Positions 26,842-38,880 of a DNA stretch of 50,864 bases are shown here, one piece after another (the first letter of the stretch is position 1; each line of letters opens with the position of its first letter). A model generated the notes under the pieces. The model was not told the origin of the DNA. It saw only the letters and a program-made list of their open reading frames with translations, and did no database searches. The position numbers were made by a program, and so were the translations under genes. The stretch lies in NCBI GenBank assembly GCA_905479975.1, contig CAJQOS010000047.1, positions 1 through 50,864 on the forward strand, read 5' to 3'. Origin of the DNA: an uncultured Puniceicoccaceae bacterium. Lineage in GTDB: Bacteria; Verrucomicrobiota; Verrucomicrobiia; Opitutales; Coraliomargaritaceae.

Positions 26842-26968
26842 GAGTAAAGCTCGCCACGCGAACGCGGTGCAAGAGCCTCCGGACTTCTGACTTCTGAAAT
26901 AATATTACGTCTGCCGCTTTACAAGATCTATACCTCGACCTTTATTAACGCCAACTGATTCTCAGTTC

Positions 26969-27000
26969 ACTACTCAACTACTCAACTACTCAACTACCCA
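26969..27000 (+). repeat. octamer tandem array (ACTACTCA)n
   Basis: Four 8-nt units (three ACTACTCA, one ACTACCCA) end 2 nt before the peroxiredoxin ATG at 27003. There is no Shine-Dalgarno in the leader. Confidence 0.9.
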
Positions 27001-27002
27001 TT

Positions 27003-27476
<474 letters not shown>

Positions 27477-27623
27477 GCCTCGATCTAATTCTGCGAATTG
27501 ATACTGCGAATTGAAGTTGATTATTAGCGACACGCTAGCATTCTCCAATATCTCCCTCACGATATCATCTCCGAATCCTAAGGACGCACCTTTAAACAAT
27601 TATTTGCCGCAAAACTCCAGTGC

Positions 27624-28142
27624 ATGAGTGAGCCCATACAGCCTACCTTTCTAGTCAGCGCTTACTCTGATCCCGTCGTGGTTCAGATTAACGGTAAAGC
27701 GAACTATCTAAACTGTAACACGTTTCGAGAGTTCATCGAAAAAATAGTCAGTGAAGGCAAGAGCCGCATCGTGCTCGACTTCGAGAACTGCAAAGGGATG
27801 GACAGCACCTTCCTCGGCATTCTAGCAGGCACGGCGCTGGAACTGCGCAAGCAAACACCCGCAGGTGTATTGATCATCTGCAAACTCGGAGAGCGAAATC
27901 ACGAGTTGGTCTGCAACCTCGGCCTGCAAAACCTCCTCACCATCGGCGAGGATCTTCCGGAATGCCCGGACGCTGCAGCCGAAGCAGAATTTTCCGCGCT
28001 TAAAAACGTGGAAGTCTCCAATGCGAAAAACGTGCTCAACGCCCACGAAAATTTAGTCAAGGCCGACACCGAAAACGCCGCTAAATTTCAAGACGTCATC
28101 GCCTTCCTGAAAAACCAGGTCGAGGCGAAAGACAAAGAGTGA
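27624..28142 (+). CDS. STAS-domain protein (anti-anti-sigma-like)
   Basis: The protein has 172 residues. Residues 15-115 form a STAS domain with the phosphorylatable-Ser region IVLDFENCKGMDSTFLGIL (Ser in DST), as in SpoIIAA/RsbV. A helical tail of about 55 residues follows (NAKNVLNAHENLVKADTENAA), longer than in plain RsbV. It probably switches partners when phosphorylated. The gene lies 34 nt before a PP2C phosphatase on the same strand, the enzyme that would dephosphorylate it; no anti-sigma kinase is nearby. Confidence 0.88.
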   Translation: MSEPIQPTFLVSAYSDPVVVQINGKANYLNCNTFREFIEKIVSEGKSRIVLDFENCKGMDSTFLGILAGTALELRKQTPAGVLIICKLGERNHELVCNLGLQNLLTIGEDLPECPDAAAEAEFSALKNVEVSNAKNVLNAHENLVKADTENAAKFQDVIAFLKNQVEAKDKE

Positions 28143-28176
28143 TTCAAGCCACGCCGCCCAAGAGACCTGAGTATTG

Positions 28177-29610
28177 ATGTCATTTTTCCTTGGAGCCTTA
28201 ATCGGATTATTCGGCATGTGGCTGCTCTACACGGGCAAGCGCAGGCACATCAAAATAATCGAAGAAGAGAAGCAGCTCCTCCAACAGGAGAAGCAAATCG
28301 TCGTCGAGTTCATGCACAACATGGTCGAAGCAGTCGCGGAAGGTAGCGACCGCGCTGCCATGTTTCAGCGCATCATTCATGCCGCGATCCTCAGCACTGG
28401 CGCAATGAGTGCCTGTATTTTCGAAAAACGGGACGATGACACCCTCAAAGGCATCGCCGTCGAGGGCCTGTTTCCCCCGCAGCGCAAGTTACCGGAAGGC
28501 CTCAGCTCCAAACTCGCCACCCGCACTCACTTCCTCGAGAACATCCTCAAGTCCGAAAGCTTCAAAATGGGCGAAGGCTTGATCGGACAAGTTGCTAAGT
28601 CTAAACGCGCACAACTCATTGCCGATGCCGCCAACGACCCGCGCGTCATCCAGCACAACGACCCGGCACTTAAAGTCCGCTCGATCATCATCGCCCCCGT
28701 CCTCTTTCAAGATGAACTCATCGCAGTGCTCGCCGTCGCCAATCCGGCCGACGAACTCGCCTTTACCAACACCGACTTCTCGCTCGTGGAGTCTCTCGCC
28801 GAGCAAGTCGGACTCGCCGTGCATAATAGCGATGCCATGCAGCTACAAATCGAGAAGAACAAACTCGACCTCGACATCGAGTTAGCCAGTAACATCCAAG
28901 GCCTCCTCCTCCCGAGCAAATTCCCGGCATCCGATAAAATCGAGTTTGCCGCGCATTACACCGCCGCACAAAAGATCGGCGGCGACCTTTACGACGTGTT
29001 TGCCATCGATGACAATCGCATCGGCCTGGCCATCGCCGACGTTTCCGGTAAAGGCATCTCCGCCTCGATCTTGATGGCGATCTGTCAGACGAACCTACGC
29101 CATATCTCGCGCCAGCTAGACTCTCCCTCAGCAGTGCTCAGCGCGATCAACGCGCAAATGCAAAGCTCCATGCGACGCGATATGTTTATCACCATCGTTT
29201 ACGCAATCATCGATCAGACGAAGCAAGAGATCACCTTCGCCCGCGCCGGGCATGAGCTGCCCTTCTTCTATCATTGCGCCAGCGATGGCACCGGCAGCGT
29301 CGAAACGATCCGCTCCGAAGGCATGGCACTCGGCATGGTGCCGCCTGAGATCTTCGACCTCACCATTCAGGATAAAACCGTTCCCTTCAGCAAAGACGAC
29401 GCACTCCTCCTCTACACCGACGGCGTCACCGAAAGCGTCAACGCCGGCGGCGAAGAATACTCCGGCGAGCGTCTGCTCGAAACACTCAAGACACACGGCA
29501 ACAGCAGCGCACAATCGCTCCTCAATCATGTCATGGATAGCGTGCACCGCTTCTCCGGCGACGAAGGTCAACTCGACGACCTCACGCTGATCGCGATCAA
29601 GCACAGCTGA
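28177..29610 (+). CDS. membrane GAF-SpoIIE (PP2C) serine phosphatase, RsbU-like
   Basis: The protein has 477 residues. An N-terminal membrane segment (FFLGALIGLFGMWLLY) leads to a short coiled coil (EEEKQLLQQEKQIV), then a GAF sensor domain (about 45-215; GEGLIGQVAKSKRAQLIAD), and a SpoIIE/PP2C phosphatase (about 235-477). The phosphatase motifs are all present: KIGGDLYDVF, IADVSGKGISASILM, ALLLYTDGVTESV and DDLTLIAIK. It likely dephosphorylates the STAS protein encoded just upstream in response to a signal bound by the GAF domain. I chose the ATG at 28177; a TTG immediately before it is also in frame. Confidence 0.93.
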   Translation: MSFFLGALIGLFGMWLLYTGKRRHIKIIEEEKQLLQQEKQIVVEFMHNMVEAVAEGSDRAAMFQRIIHAAILSTGAMSACIFEKRDDDTLKGIAVEGLFPPQRKLPEGLSSKLATRTHFLENILKSESFKMGEGLIGQVAKSKRAQLIADAANDPRVIQHNDPALKVRSIIIAPVLFQDELIAVLAVANPADELAFTNTDFSLVESLAEQVGLAVHNSDAMQLQIEKNKLDLDIELASNIQGLLLPSKFPASDKIEFAAHYTAAQKIGGDLYDVFAIDDNRIGLAIADVSGKGISASILMAICQTNLRHISRQLDSPSAVLSAINAQMQSSMRRDMFITIVYAIIDQTKQEITFARAGHELPFFYHCASDGTGSVETIRSEGMALGMVPPEIFDLTIQDKTVPFSKDDALLLYTDGVTESVNAGGEEYSGERLLETLKTHGNSSAQSLLNHVMDSVHRFSGDEGQLDDLTLIAIKHS

Positions 29611-29615
29611 GAAAC

Positions 29616-29688
29616 GTAGAAGCGACACTCTTGTCGCTTTCCCACGCAACCTCAGCCAACGCTAAAGCGACAAGAGTGTCGCTTCTAC
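29616..29688. repeat. long hairpin repeat, copy 2 (perfect 25-bp arms)
   Basis: GTAGAAGCGACACTCTTGTC and the following CGCTTT... (29616-29640) are exactly repeated in reverse complement at 29664-29688 with a 23-nt loop. Each arm is also palindromic (AGCGACA/TGTCGCT), so it can form one long or two short hairpins. The same element with imperfect arms is at 20164-20220. It begins 5 nt after the phosphatase stop. Confidence 0.93.
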
Positions 29689-29700
29689 GTGCGCACACAA

Positions 29701-29733
29701 AAAAACGCTCAGGGAAAATCCCTGAGCGTTTTT
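29701..29733. terminator. bidirectional rho-independent terminator
   Basis: AAAAACGCTCAGGGA (29701-29715) pairs perfectly with 29719-29733 across AAA. A-run and T-run sides serve both the phosphatase gene (plus) and acnB (minus), which converge here. Confidence 0.95.
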
Positions 29734-29756
29734 GAAAACTTGCGAGAAGCAGCTGA

Positions 29757-32525
<2,769 letters not shown>

Positions 32526-32644
32526 GAATGGCGCAATAATCTCCGCTGTCGCTTCAGTATTACAAGAAGATTCTGGTTTCAGCAGGGATTTCACGTCTCC
32601 AAATTTGATTCGTCATCCGCGATTAGTCCTGTCAGCTATTCGGT

Positions 32645-33358
32645 TTGAGCAACGAACACATAGCATCGCCCAGCGCTTGGTCCAAAAGCGTCGCACCCGC
32701 ATGGCAGGCGCTGAAGACCTATTGGCCAGCCATCCTCTTTATTCAAAGCATCGCGCTGGCCCTCGTCTTAAGTTACTATTGGATCGAAGGCAGTCGCGGA
32801 ATCTTCAATCAAATTGCAACCTTAAAAATCGAGCTCGGGCCGCTGTTTGCGGCCGCCTGCACGGTCTTTAGCGGGGGCATCTTCCCTGAGCTCATCAAGC
32901 GCATTTTTCGCCCCAAAGGCATCACGCCTCCCGGCTTCGGTGAGCTCATCCATCAATTCATCATGTGGGCTTGGGTCGGTATTCTTGTCGATTACTTCTA
33001 CACCTTACAAAGCGTGCTCTTTGGAGACGGCACCGACGTCACGACCCTACTGATCAAAGTGGTGGTCGATCAATTCATCTTCGCACCCTTCGTCAGCTTC
33101 CCACTCATTACACTCTGGTTCATGCTCGGCGAGGCCCACTATCGGCCCAAACCATTCCGAGAGAGCATCCGTCTGGCCACGATCCGCGATCGCGTGCTCC
33201 CGCTATGGACCACATGTCTCATTTTTTGGCCCGTCATGCTCTGCATCGTCTATTCGCTCCCAGCAGACTTGCAATTCCCCCTCTTCCTCCTCGGCAATGC
33301 AGCCTATAGTCTCCTAATGATCTTCATCATTCGGCGCCAAAACGACCCACACAGCTGA
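32645..33358 (+). CDS. Mpv17/PMP22-like membrane protein
   Basis: A protein of 237 residues with several hydrophobic segments. The middle part VVDQFIFAPFVSFPLITLWFM and the end (LPLWTTCLIFWPVMLCIVYS ... PLFLLGNAAYSLLMIFIIRR) resemble the 'DQ...P' and 'WP...' motifs of the Mpv17/PMP22 family, which is mainly eukaryotic with bacterial members. Function in bacteria is unknown; channel activity has been proposed for the mitochondrial proteins. The likely start is TTG at 32645, since no ATG lies before the first conserved helix; it is divergent from acnB with a 119-bp spacer. Confidence 0.6.
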   Translation: MSNEHIASPSAWSKSVAPAWQALKTYWPAILFIQSIALALVLSYYWIEGSRGIFNQIATLKIELGPLFAAACTVFSGGIFPELIKRIFRPKGITPPGFGELIHQFIMWAWVGILVDYFYTLQSVLFGDGTDVTTLLIKVVVDQFIFAPFVSFPLITLWFMLGEAHYRPKPFRESIRLATIRDRVLPLWTTCLIFWPVMLCIVYSLPADLQFPLFLLGNAAYSLLMIFIIRRQNDPHS

Positions 33359-33394
33359 AACTTATCGCAGGCACCAGCGATACTCTCAGTCACT

Positions 33395-36172
33395 ATGCCA
33401 CGACTACCCCTACTCGTCCTCATCGTATCCTCCCTCTGCTGCCGAGCCGATACGCCCAACATCCTACTCATCATCCTCGATGATATCGGGATCGACTCGC
33501 TGGAGCAATGGAACGACGATCCGACCGCCTCCTTCCCCCCGACGCCGAATATCGACGCCTTGGCAAGTGCGGGCATCCGCTTTGGCAACGCCTACGCCTA
33601 TCCAACCTGCTCCCCGACCCGCTCATCCATCCTCACTGGACGTTACGGCTATCGCACCGGCGTCCTCAGCCCCGAGAGCTCAGACAATTTTTCACTCGAT
33701 GAACACACACTGCCCGAGGCGTTCATCGAGCAGGCACTCGGCTACCAACTCGCCAGCTTTGGTAAATGGCACCTCGGCGGCGGCAGTTTCGGCCCCAACG
33801 AACTCGGCAACTGGCCACACTTCTCCGGCGCGCTGGGAGGGGGCCTCACGGACTACCGCCGGTGGGACAAAACCATCGACGGCGCCACGAACCGCGTCTC
33901 TTCGACCTACGCCACCCGCGATAACACCACTGACGCCATTAACTGGATCAACAGCCAAGGCACCAACAAGTGGTTCGCCTGGGTCGCCTACAATGCCGCA
34001 CATACTCCCCTCCACAGTCCGCCAAGCGACCTACACAACTACGACCTCACTAACCTCGACAGCGCCACCACCCCACGCCCCTTTTACGAAGCGATCATTG
34101 AAGTGCTCGACGGCCAAATCGCACGCCTCATCGGCGAAATCGACCTGAGCGAAACCACCGTCATACTACTCGGCGACAACGGCACCGCAGGCGACGTCAT
34201 CCAACCGCCCTACGATATCGCCGGTCGCGCCAAGGGCTCCGTTTACGAAGGCGGCACCCATGTGCCCTTCATCATTACCGGAGCCTCCGTCACCAACGGC
34301 GGTCGCGACAACCTCGCCCCCGTTCACTGCGTCGATCTCTTTGCCACCATCCTCGAACTCGCAGGCGGCACCGTGCCGAACACCGCTGCCGACTCTCGCT
34401 CACTGCTCCCAATCTTGGAAAATCAGACCTTCGCTCCCAGCGAAGATTGTATCCTCGTCGAATCTGACAGCGGCAAACGTGCCATTCGCAACGCCGACTA
34501 CAAACTCATCCGCTCTGGGAACCGCATAAATAACGACCAACTCTACGCCATCGCCACCGATACGCTTGAAGCCACCAACCTCCTCGACGGCACACTTGAT
34601 AGCACACAAAGCGCCGCCTACACCCTACTCTCCGACAAGCTCGACGCCTGGCAAAGCACACCCGAGCCCATCACGATTCCCGATAGCGGCTACCCCATCG
34701 TCGATACCGCGCAAGCCGACACCTACGACGACGCAGGCGGCGGCACCATCGATCCACCCCTGCCTGGTGCTGCCTTCGCTGGCCAAGACGCCCAATACGA
34801 CGGTCTGCAACCCAATTACCAGGACAACGGCGACGGCACCATCACCGACCTCAACACCGGTCTCATGTGGATGCAGGACTTCACCAGCGACATCAGCCTC
34901 GCCGACGCCATCACTTCAGCCGAAGCCCACGAACACGCTGGCTACGACGACTGGCGCCTCCCCAGCCTCAAAGAACTCTACTCACTCATTCTCTTCACCG
35001 GTGAGACCGGCACCGACGCAACCGACGCCGTGCCCTACATCGACACCGACGTCTTCAGCTTCGAATACGGCGACACCGATAGCGGCGCCCGCTACATCGA
35101 TGCCCAATACCTCAGCACCACCGAATACATCCACACCACCATGAACGGCGACGCCACCGTGTTCGGCGTCAACTTCGCCGACGGGCGCATCAAAGGCTAC
35201 CCCATCTACCAGCCCAGTAGCAACGGCACGATCCCCAACACTTACTACGCCCGCTACGTGCGCGGCAACACCAGCTACGGCATCAACGACTTTATCGACA
35301 ACGGCGACGGCACCGTCACCGACACCGCCACCGGCCTGATGTGGCAACAAGACGACAGCGGCAGCACTCACAACTGGCAGGAAGCCCTCGCCTACGCCGA
35401 AGGCCTCGAACTCGCCGGCTACCGCGACTGGCGCCTGCCCAATGCCAAAGAGCTGCAAAGTATCGTCGACTACACCCGCTCGCCGATGACCTCCGGCACC
35501 GCCGCGATCAACACCACCTATTTCAACGTCACCGAAATCGAATCCTTCTACTGGAGCTCCACCACTCACCTCGACGGGGCCCCCGAGAGCGTCGGCAACT
35601 ACGCCGTCTATCTCTCCTTCGGACGCGCCCTCGGCTGGATCAACGAAAACCTACTCGATGTGCACGGCGCCGGTGCACAACGCAGCGACCCGAAATCCGG
35701 CACCCCGGTTCTGGAGTCACCCGGCCACGGCCCACAAGGCGACGTGCTCCGCATCTACAACGCCGTGCGCTGCGTGCGCTCCGCTGCCACCCCACAAGGC
35801 ATTGACTCCGACGGTGACGGCCTCGCCGACTGGTATGAATACAACCACAACGGCAGCAGCACCACGATGGATCCCAACGAAGACAGCGACGGCGACGGCC
35901 TCAACAATCTAGACGAATCCCGCGCCGGCACCAGCCCCACCGATCCCAGCGCACAGTTCATCATCACTCAGACCGAAACCAACAACGAAGGCATGGAGCT
36001 CACCTGGCAAAGCGAACTCGGCCAAACCTACCGCATCACCTACAGCGACGATCTAATCAACGACGGGTTCACTCAAACCCTGAAAAGCAACATCGCAGCC
36101 ACCCCGCCGCTCAACCAATTCACCGTCCCCACCGACAGCACCCACACCTTCTACCGCATCGAAGTCGAGTAA
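33395..36172 (+). CDS. secreted sulfatase with two Lcl/DUF1566 domains and Ca-binding repeats
   Basis: The protein has 925 residues. A signal peptide (MPRLPLLVLIVSSLCCRA) precedes a type I sulfatase domain of about 430 residues: PNILLIILDDIG metal Asp pair, CSPTRSS (Cys72, the C-x-P-x-R site converted to formylglycine), GKWHLGG, and LLGDNGTAG. Two Lcl/DUF1566 domains follow (about 475-625 and 630-795), each with the signature DNGDGT.TD..TGLMW and DWRLP..KEL. Then come thrombospondin-3-like Ca-binding repeats (DSDGDGLADWYEYNHNG, DSDGDGLNNLDE) and a C-terminal LTWQSELGQTYRITYSDDL segment. It presumably cleaves sulfate esters from algal polysaccharides; the extra domains may bind the surface or the glycan. 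Confidence 0.9.
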   Translation: MPRLPLLVLIVSSLCCRADTPNILLIILDDIGIDSLEQWNDDPTASFPPTPNIDALASAGIRFGNAYAYPTCSPTRSSILTGRYGYRTGVLSPESSDNFSLDEHTLPEAFIEQALGYQLASFGKWHLGGGSFGPNELGNWPHFSGALGGGLTDYRRWDKTIDGATNRVSSTYATRDNTTDAINWINSQGTNKWFAWVAYNAAHTPLHSPPSDLHNYDLTNLDSATTPRPFYEAIIEVLDGQIARLIGEIDLSETTVILLGDNGTAGDVIQPPYDIAGRAKGSVYEGGTHVPFIITGASVTNGGRDNLAPVHCVDLFATILELAGGTVPNTAADSRSLLPILENQTFAPSEDCILVESDSGKRAIRNADYKLIRSGNRINNDQLYAIATDTLEATNLLDGTLDSTQSAAYTLLSDKLDAWQSTPEPITIPDSGYPIVDTAQADTYDDAGGGTIDPPLPGAAFAGQDAQYDGLQPNYQDNGDGTITDLNTGLMWMQDFTSDISLADAITSAEAHEHAGYDDWRLPSLKELYSLILFTGETGTDATDAVPYIDTDVFSFEYGDTDSGARYIDAQYLSTTEYIHTTMNGDATVFGVNFADGRIKGYPIYQPSSNGTIPNTYYARYVRGNTSYGINDFIDNGDGTVTDTATGLMWQQDDSGSTHNWQEALAYAEGLELAGYRDWRLPNAKELQSIVDYTRSPMTSGTAAINTTYFNVTEIESFYWSSTTHLDGAPESVGNYAVYLSFGRALGWINENLLDVHGAGAQRSDPKSGTPVLESPGHGPQGDVLRIYNAVRCVRSAATPQGIDSDGDGLADWYEYNHNGSSTTMDPNEDSDGDGLNNLDESRAGTSPTDPSAQFIITQTETNNEGMELTWQSELGQTYRITYSDDLINDGFTQTLKSNIAATPPLNQFTVPTDSTHTFYRIEVE

Positions 36173-36179
36173 GCACCAA

Positions 36180-36213
36180 TGTAGCTGCGCTCTTTAGGCG
36201 CAGTCCGTCGGAG
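36180..36213 (-). repeat. 34-bp dispersed repeat, copy 2
   Basis: The minus strand of this segment matches 16433-16466 at 32 of 34 positions. It lies 8 nt after the sulfatase stop, in a 268-bp convergent gap. Confidence 0.75.
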
Positions 36214-36308
36214 TGAGCTAACCACAACGGTTCTGCGAGGCAACGCTCTCGGGCTAAAGCACCGAGCTACTAAACGGCACCCAGCACGACACGCTTTCTC
36301 CTTCGCAA

Positions 36309-36354
36309 GGGCGTCGTAACCGCTTCGCGGGCTACGCTACATCCTACGACGCCC
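36309..36354. repeat. 10-bp inverted repeat with GC-rich loop
   Basis: GGGCGTCGTA (36309-36318) pairs with TACGACGCCC (36345-36354) around a 26-nt loop. There is no T-run, so it is not a standard terminator, although it lies between two convergent genes. Confidence 0.6.
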
Positions 36355-36380
36355 CGAAAACGTTCAACAACCAACTCTCA

Positions 36381-36436
36381 ACAACCAACAACCAACAACC
36401 AACAACCAACAACCAACAACCAACAACCAACAACCA
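36381..36436. repeat. heptamer tandem array (ACAACCA)n
   Basis: Eight exact ACAACCA units run in register and end 4 nt before the stop codon of cydB (minus strand). It is transcribed, if at all, in the 3' untranslated region of cydB or the sulfatase gene. Confidence 0.95.
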
Positions 36437-36440
36437 ACAC

Positions 36441-37454
36441 TCAATCATACCGCAGTTCTGTCGCCTTGCCGCGGAAGATCCAGTAGGCGAGTGCGGTATA
36501 GCCGATCAAGAAGGGCAACACCACTGCGGTGCCGATCAAAATAATCATCAATGACTCGGGTGCCGCGGCGGCATCGACGATCAGCAAATGCCCGGGTATG
36601 ATGTAAGGATAAAAGCTGTAAACCAGTCCGAGGAAGCCGAGCACAAAGATTGCAATCGAGATCGCAAACGGCATCCAGGCGAGCCGATCCTTTTCCAGTG
36701 GCAAGATCCCTAGAATAAAGTGCATCAGCAAGGTCAGCAGGATCGAGATCAGTGGCATCGCCAACAGCAAGGTCACCTCCGGAAAGGCAAACATGCGGTC
36801 GTAAATCCGTGTCGCCACGAAGGGCGCAGTCAAACTACTGAGTAAGGCTCCCAGCACCATCACCCAAATCGCCCGACGCGCCCAACCCACTGCTTTCAGC
36901 TGCAAAGCGCCTTCGGTTTTCAGGACCAACCAGCACGCCCCCATCAGCGTATACCCGGCAACCACGAGCAACGCGAAGAACACCGCAAAGAGATAGCCAC
37001 TCAGCCCTTCTTGAAAGCCGATAATGTAGCGCCCGACCATGTAGCCCTGACTCAAGGCAACCACCAACGATCCGAGAAAGAAATTACGATTCCAACGTTG
37101 TTGCCGCTTCGGCGCCACTTTCTTGCGAAAGTCGAAAGAAACGCCTCGAAAGATCAGTCCGATCATCATGACGGCCACCGGCAGATACAGATTCGTCAGC
37201 ACCACACCGTGCGCCACCGGAAAGGCCACCAGCAGCAAGCCCACCCCCAACACCAGCCAGGTCTCATTCGCATCCCAGAACGGCCCAATCGAGGCAATCA
37301 TCCGATCGCGCTCGGCGGGCTCCACAGAGCGCGACAACAACCCGACGCCCAAATCATAACCGTCAAGCACCGCATACAGCAGCATCGCCAGACCAATTAA
37401 AAATGCGAAGACGAAGGGCAACCACTCGCCATTTTGAAAAATTTCCCAACTCAT
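36441..37454 (-). CDS. cydB: cytochrome bd ubiquinol oxidase subunit II
   Basis: An inner-membrane protein of 337 residues with about eight to nine hydrophobic helices. The N-terminal part has FLIGLAMLLYAVLDGYDLGVG and GPFWDANETWLVLGVG, which are characteristic of CydB. It forms the bd-type oxidase with CydA and supports respiration at low oxygen, with resistance to nitric oxide and cyanide in some variants. It starts 3 nt after the cydA stop, so the two are cotranscribed and probably translationally coupled. No cydX or cydCD is seen nearby. Confidence 0.97.
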   Translation of the reverse strand: MSWEIFQNGEWLPFVFAFLIGLAMLLYAVLDGYDLGVGLLSRSVEPAERDRMIASIGPFWDANETWLVLGVGLLLVAFPVAHGVVLTNLYLPVAVMMIGLIFRGVSFDFRKKVAPKRQQRWNRNFFLGSLVVALSQGYMVGRYIIGFQEGLSGYLFAVFFALLVVAGYTLMGACWLVLKTEGALQLKAVGWARRAIWVMVLGALLSSLTAPFVATRIYDRMFAFPEVTLLLAMPLISILLTLLMHFILGILPLEKDRLAWMPFAISIAIFVLGFLGLVYSFYPYIIPGHLLIVDAAAAPESLMIILIGTAVVLPFLIGYTALAYWIFRGKATELRYD

Positions 37455-37457
37455 TTG

Positions 37458-38774
37458 TTAAACAAGCTCCTTTGGTTCGGTGGCGATTTCCTTTCTCGCC
37501 AGATAAAAGAGTGAGCCAATATAGGCAAAAAACAATACGACGTAAGTCACCAAGTAGGCCGTGAGCGTGAGTGCCACATGCGACGGCGGCAGATCAGCCA
37601 CCGCATCTTTGGTCTTCAAAATGCCTTGCACCAGCCAAGGCTGACGGCCGATCTCCGTCACATACCACCCCGCGATAGTGCCCACCCAACCTGAAAAGGT
37701 CATGCCCAGCAACACTTTCAAATACCAATCCGGCAAGCCCCGCTTTTTCCACACAAAGTATGTCCCGACCAATGCCACCGCAATCATCACCGTGCCCACT
37801 CCCACCATCACGCGAAAACTCCAAAACACCGGAGCGACTGGCGGATGCTCGCCAATAAATTCATTGAGCCCGCGCACATGCCCATTCGGGTCACGCGTAA
37901 TGATCAGACTACCGAGCTTGGGCACCGCGATCTCCATATGATTCTCGCGGGCGTCCTCATCGGGTAAGGCAAAGAGCGCCAGCGGCACACCGTCGCCACT
38001 TTCCCACAAGGCCTCCATCGCAGCCAATTTCTGCGGCTGATAGTCGCGTGTGTTCGTGCCGTGCAAATCACCCACGAACCCTTGCAATGGAGCCAGCACT
38101 GCCGCCAACACAATGCTGCAAGTCAGCCCGGCTTTGACTGCTGGGCGCTGATCGCCACGCATGTAGCGATACGCTAACAAGCCTGCACTGAGAAAGGCCA
38201 CCGTCAGACCTGAGCCGAGCAAGGTATGCGTGAGCCGATACGGCATCGACGGATTGAAAACGATTTGCCACCAATTCTCTGCGTGCGCCACGCCATCGAT
38301 CATCACATGCCCCGCAGGCGTCTGCATCCAACTATCAAGCGCCAAGATCCAGAACGCCGACAGCGTCGTGCCGCCTGCAACCAAGAACGTGGAGAGCGTA
38401 TGAAACCAGCTCGGCACTTTACGGAAGCCATACAGCATCACTCCGAGAAAGGTCGCTTCGAGGAAGAACGCCGTCAGCACCTCGTAAGCCAGCAGCGGCC
38501 CCGCGATGTTGCCCACGGTATTCATATACCCTGGCCAATTTGTGCCGAACTGAAACGACATCGTCACCCCCGTCACGACCCCGAGGCTAAAGGTCAGCGC
38601 AAAGACCTTGGTGAAATAGAAATACAGCTCCATCCACTTCGCCTCACGCGTGCGGCGGTAGCGCAGCTTAAAGAACAGCAGCAACCAACCCAGAGCGATC
38701 GTGATCGTCGGAAACAGGATGTGAAAGGAGATGTTGGCCGCAAATTGAATGCGGGAAAGTAGAAATTCGTCCAT
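37458..38774 (-). CDS. cydA: cytochrome bd ubiquinol oxidase subunit I
   Basis: The protein has 438 residues. The heme b595 ligand is His18 in QFAANISFHILFPT; ALGWLLLFFKLRY and FSLGVVTGVTMSFQFGTNWPGY are conserved, and the C-terminal part has GWYVTEIGRQPW (quinol-site region). The Q-loop appears short, as in the short-loop/CioA-like class. I chose ATG 38774 (MDEFLLSRIQF); the frame extends 10 codons further without support. It reduces O2 to water using quinol. A TTGACA-like box on the minus strand (38829-38824) lies upstream but has no good partner. Confidence 0.97.
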   Translation of the reverse strand: MDEFLLSRIQFAANISFHILFPTITIALGWLLLFFKLRYRRTREAKWMELYFYFTKVFALTFSLGVVTGVTMSFQFGTNWPGYMNTVGNIAGPLLAYEVLTAFFLEATFLGVMLYGFRKVPSWFHTLSTFLVAGGTTLSAFWILALDSWMQTPAGHVMIDGVAHAENWWQIVFNPSMPYRLTHTLLGSGLTVAFLSAGLLAYRYMRGDQRPAVKAGLTCSIVLAAVLAPLQGFVGDLHGTNTRDYQPQKLAAMEALWESGDGVPLALFALPDEDARENHMEIAVPKLGSLIITRDPNGHVRGLNEFIGEHPPVAPVFWSFRVMVGVGTVMIAVALVGTYFVWKKRGLPDWYLKVLLGMTFSGWVGTIAGWYVTEIGRQPWLVQGILKTKDAVADLPPSHVALTLTAYLVTYVVLFFAYIGSLFYLARKEIATEPKELV

Positions 38775-38880
38775 AGTGGGTCGTGCACAAAGCAAGCAGA
38801 GCAAGACCCGCGAAGGAAAGCACTGTCAAATTAGCAGCCCAATCACAACAAAGACTAATACCCCCCAGTAGCAACCCGCG

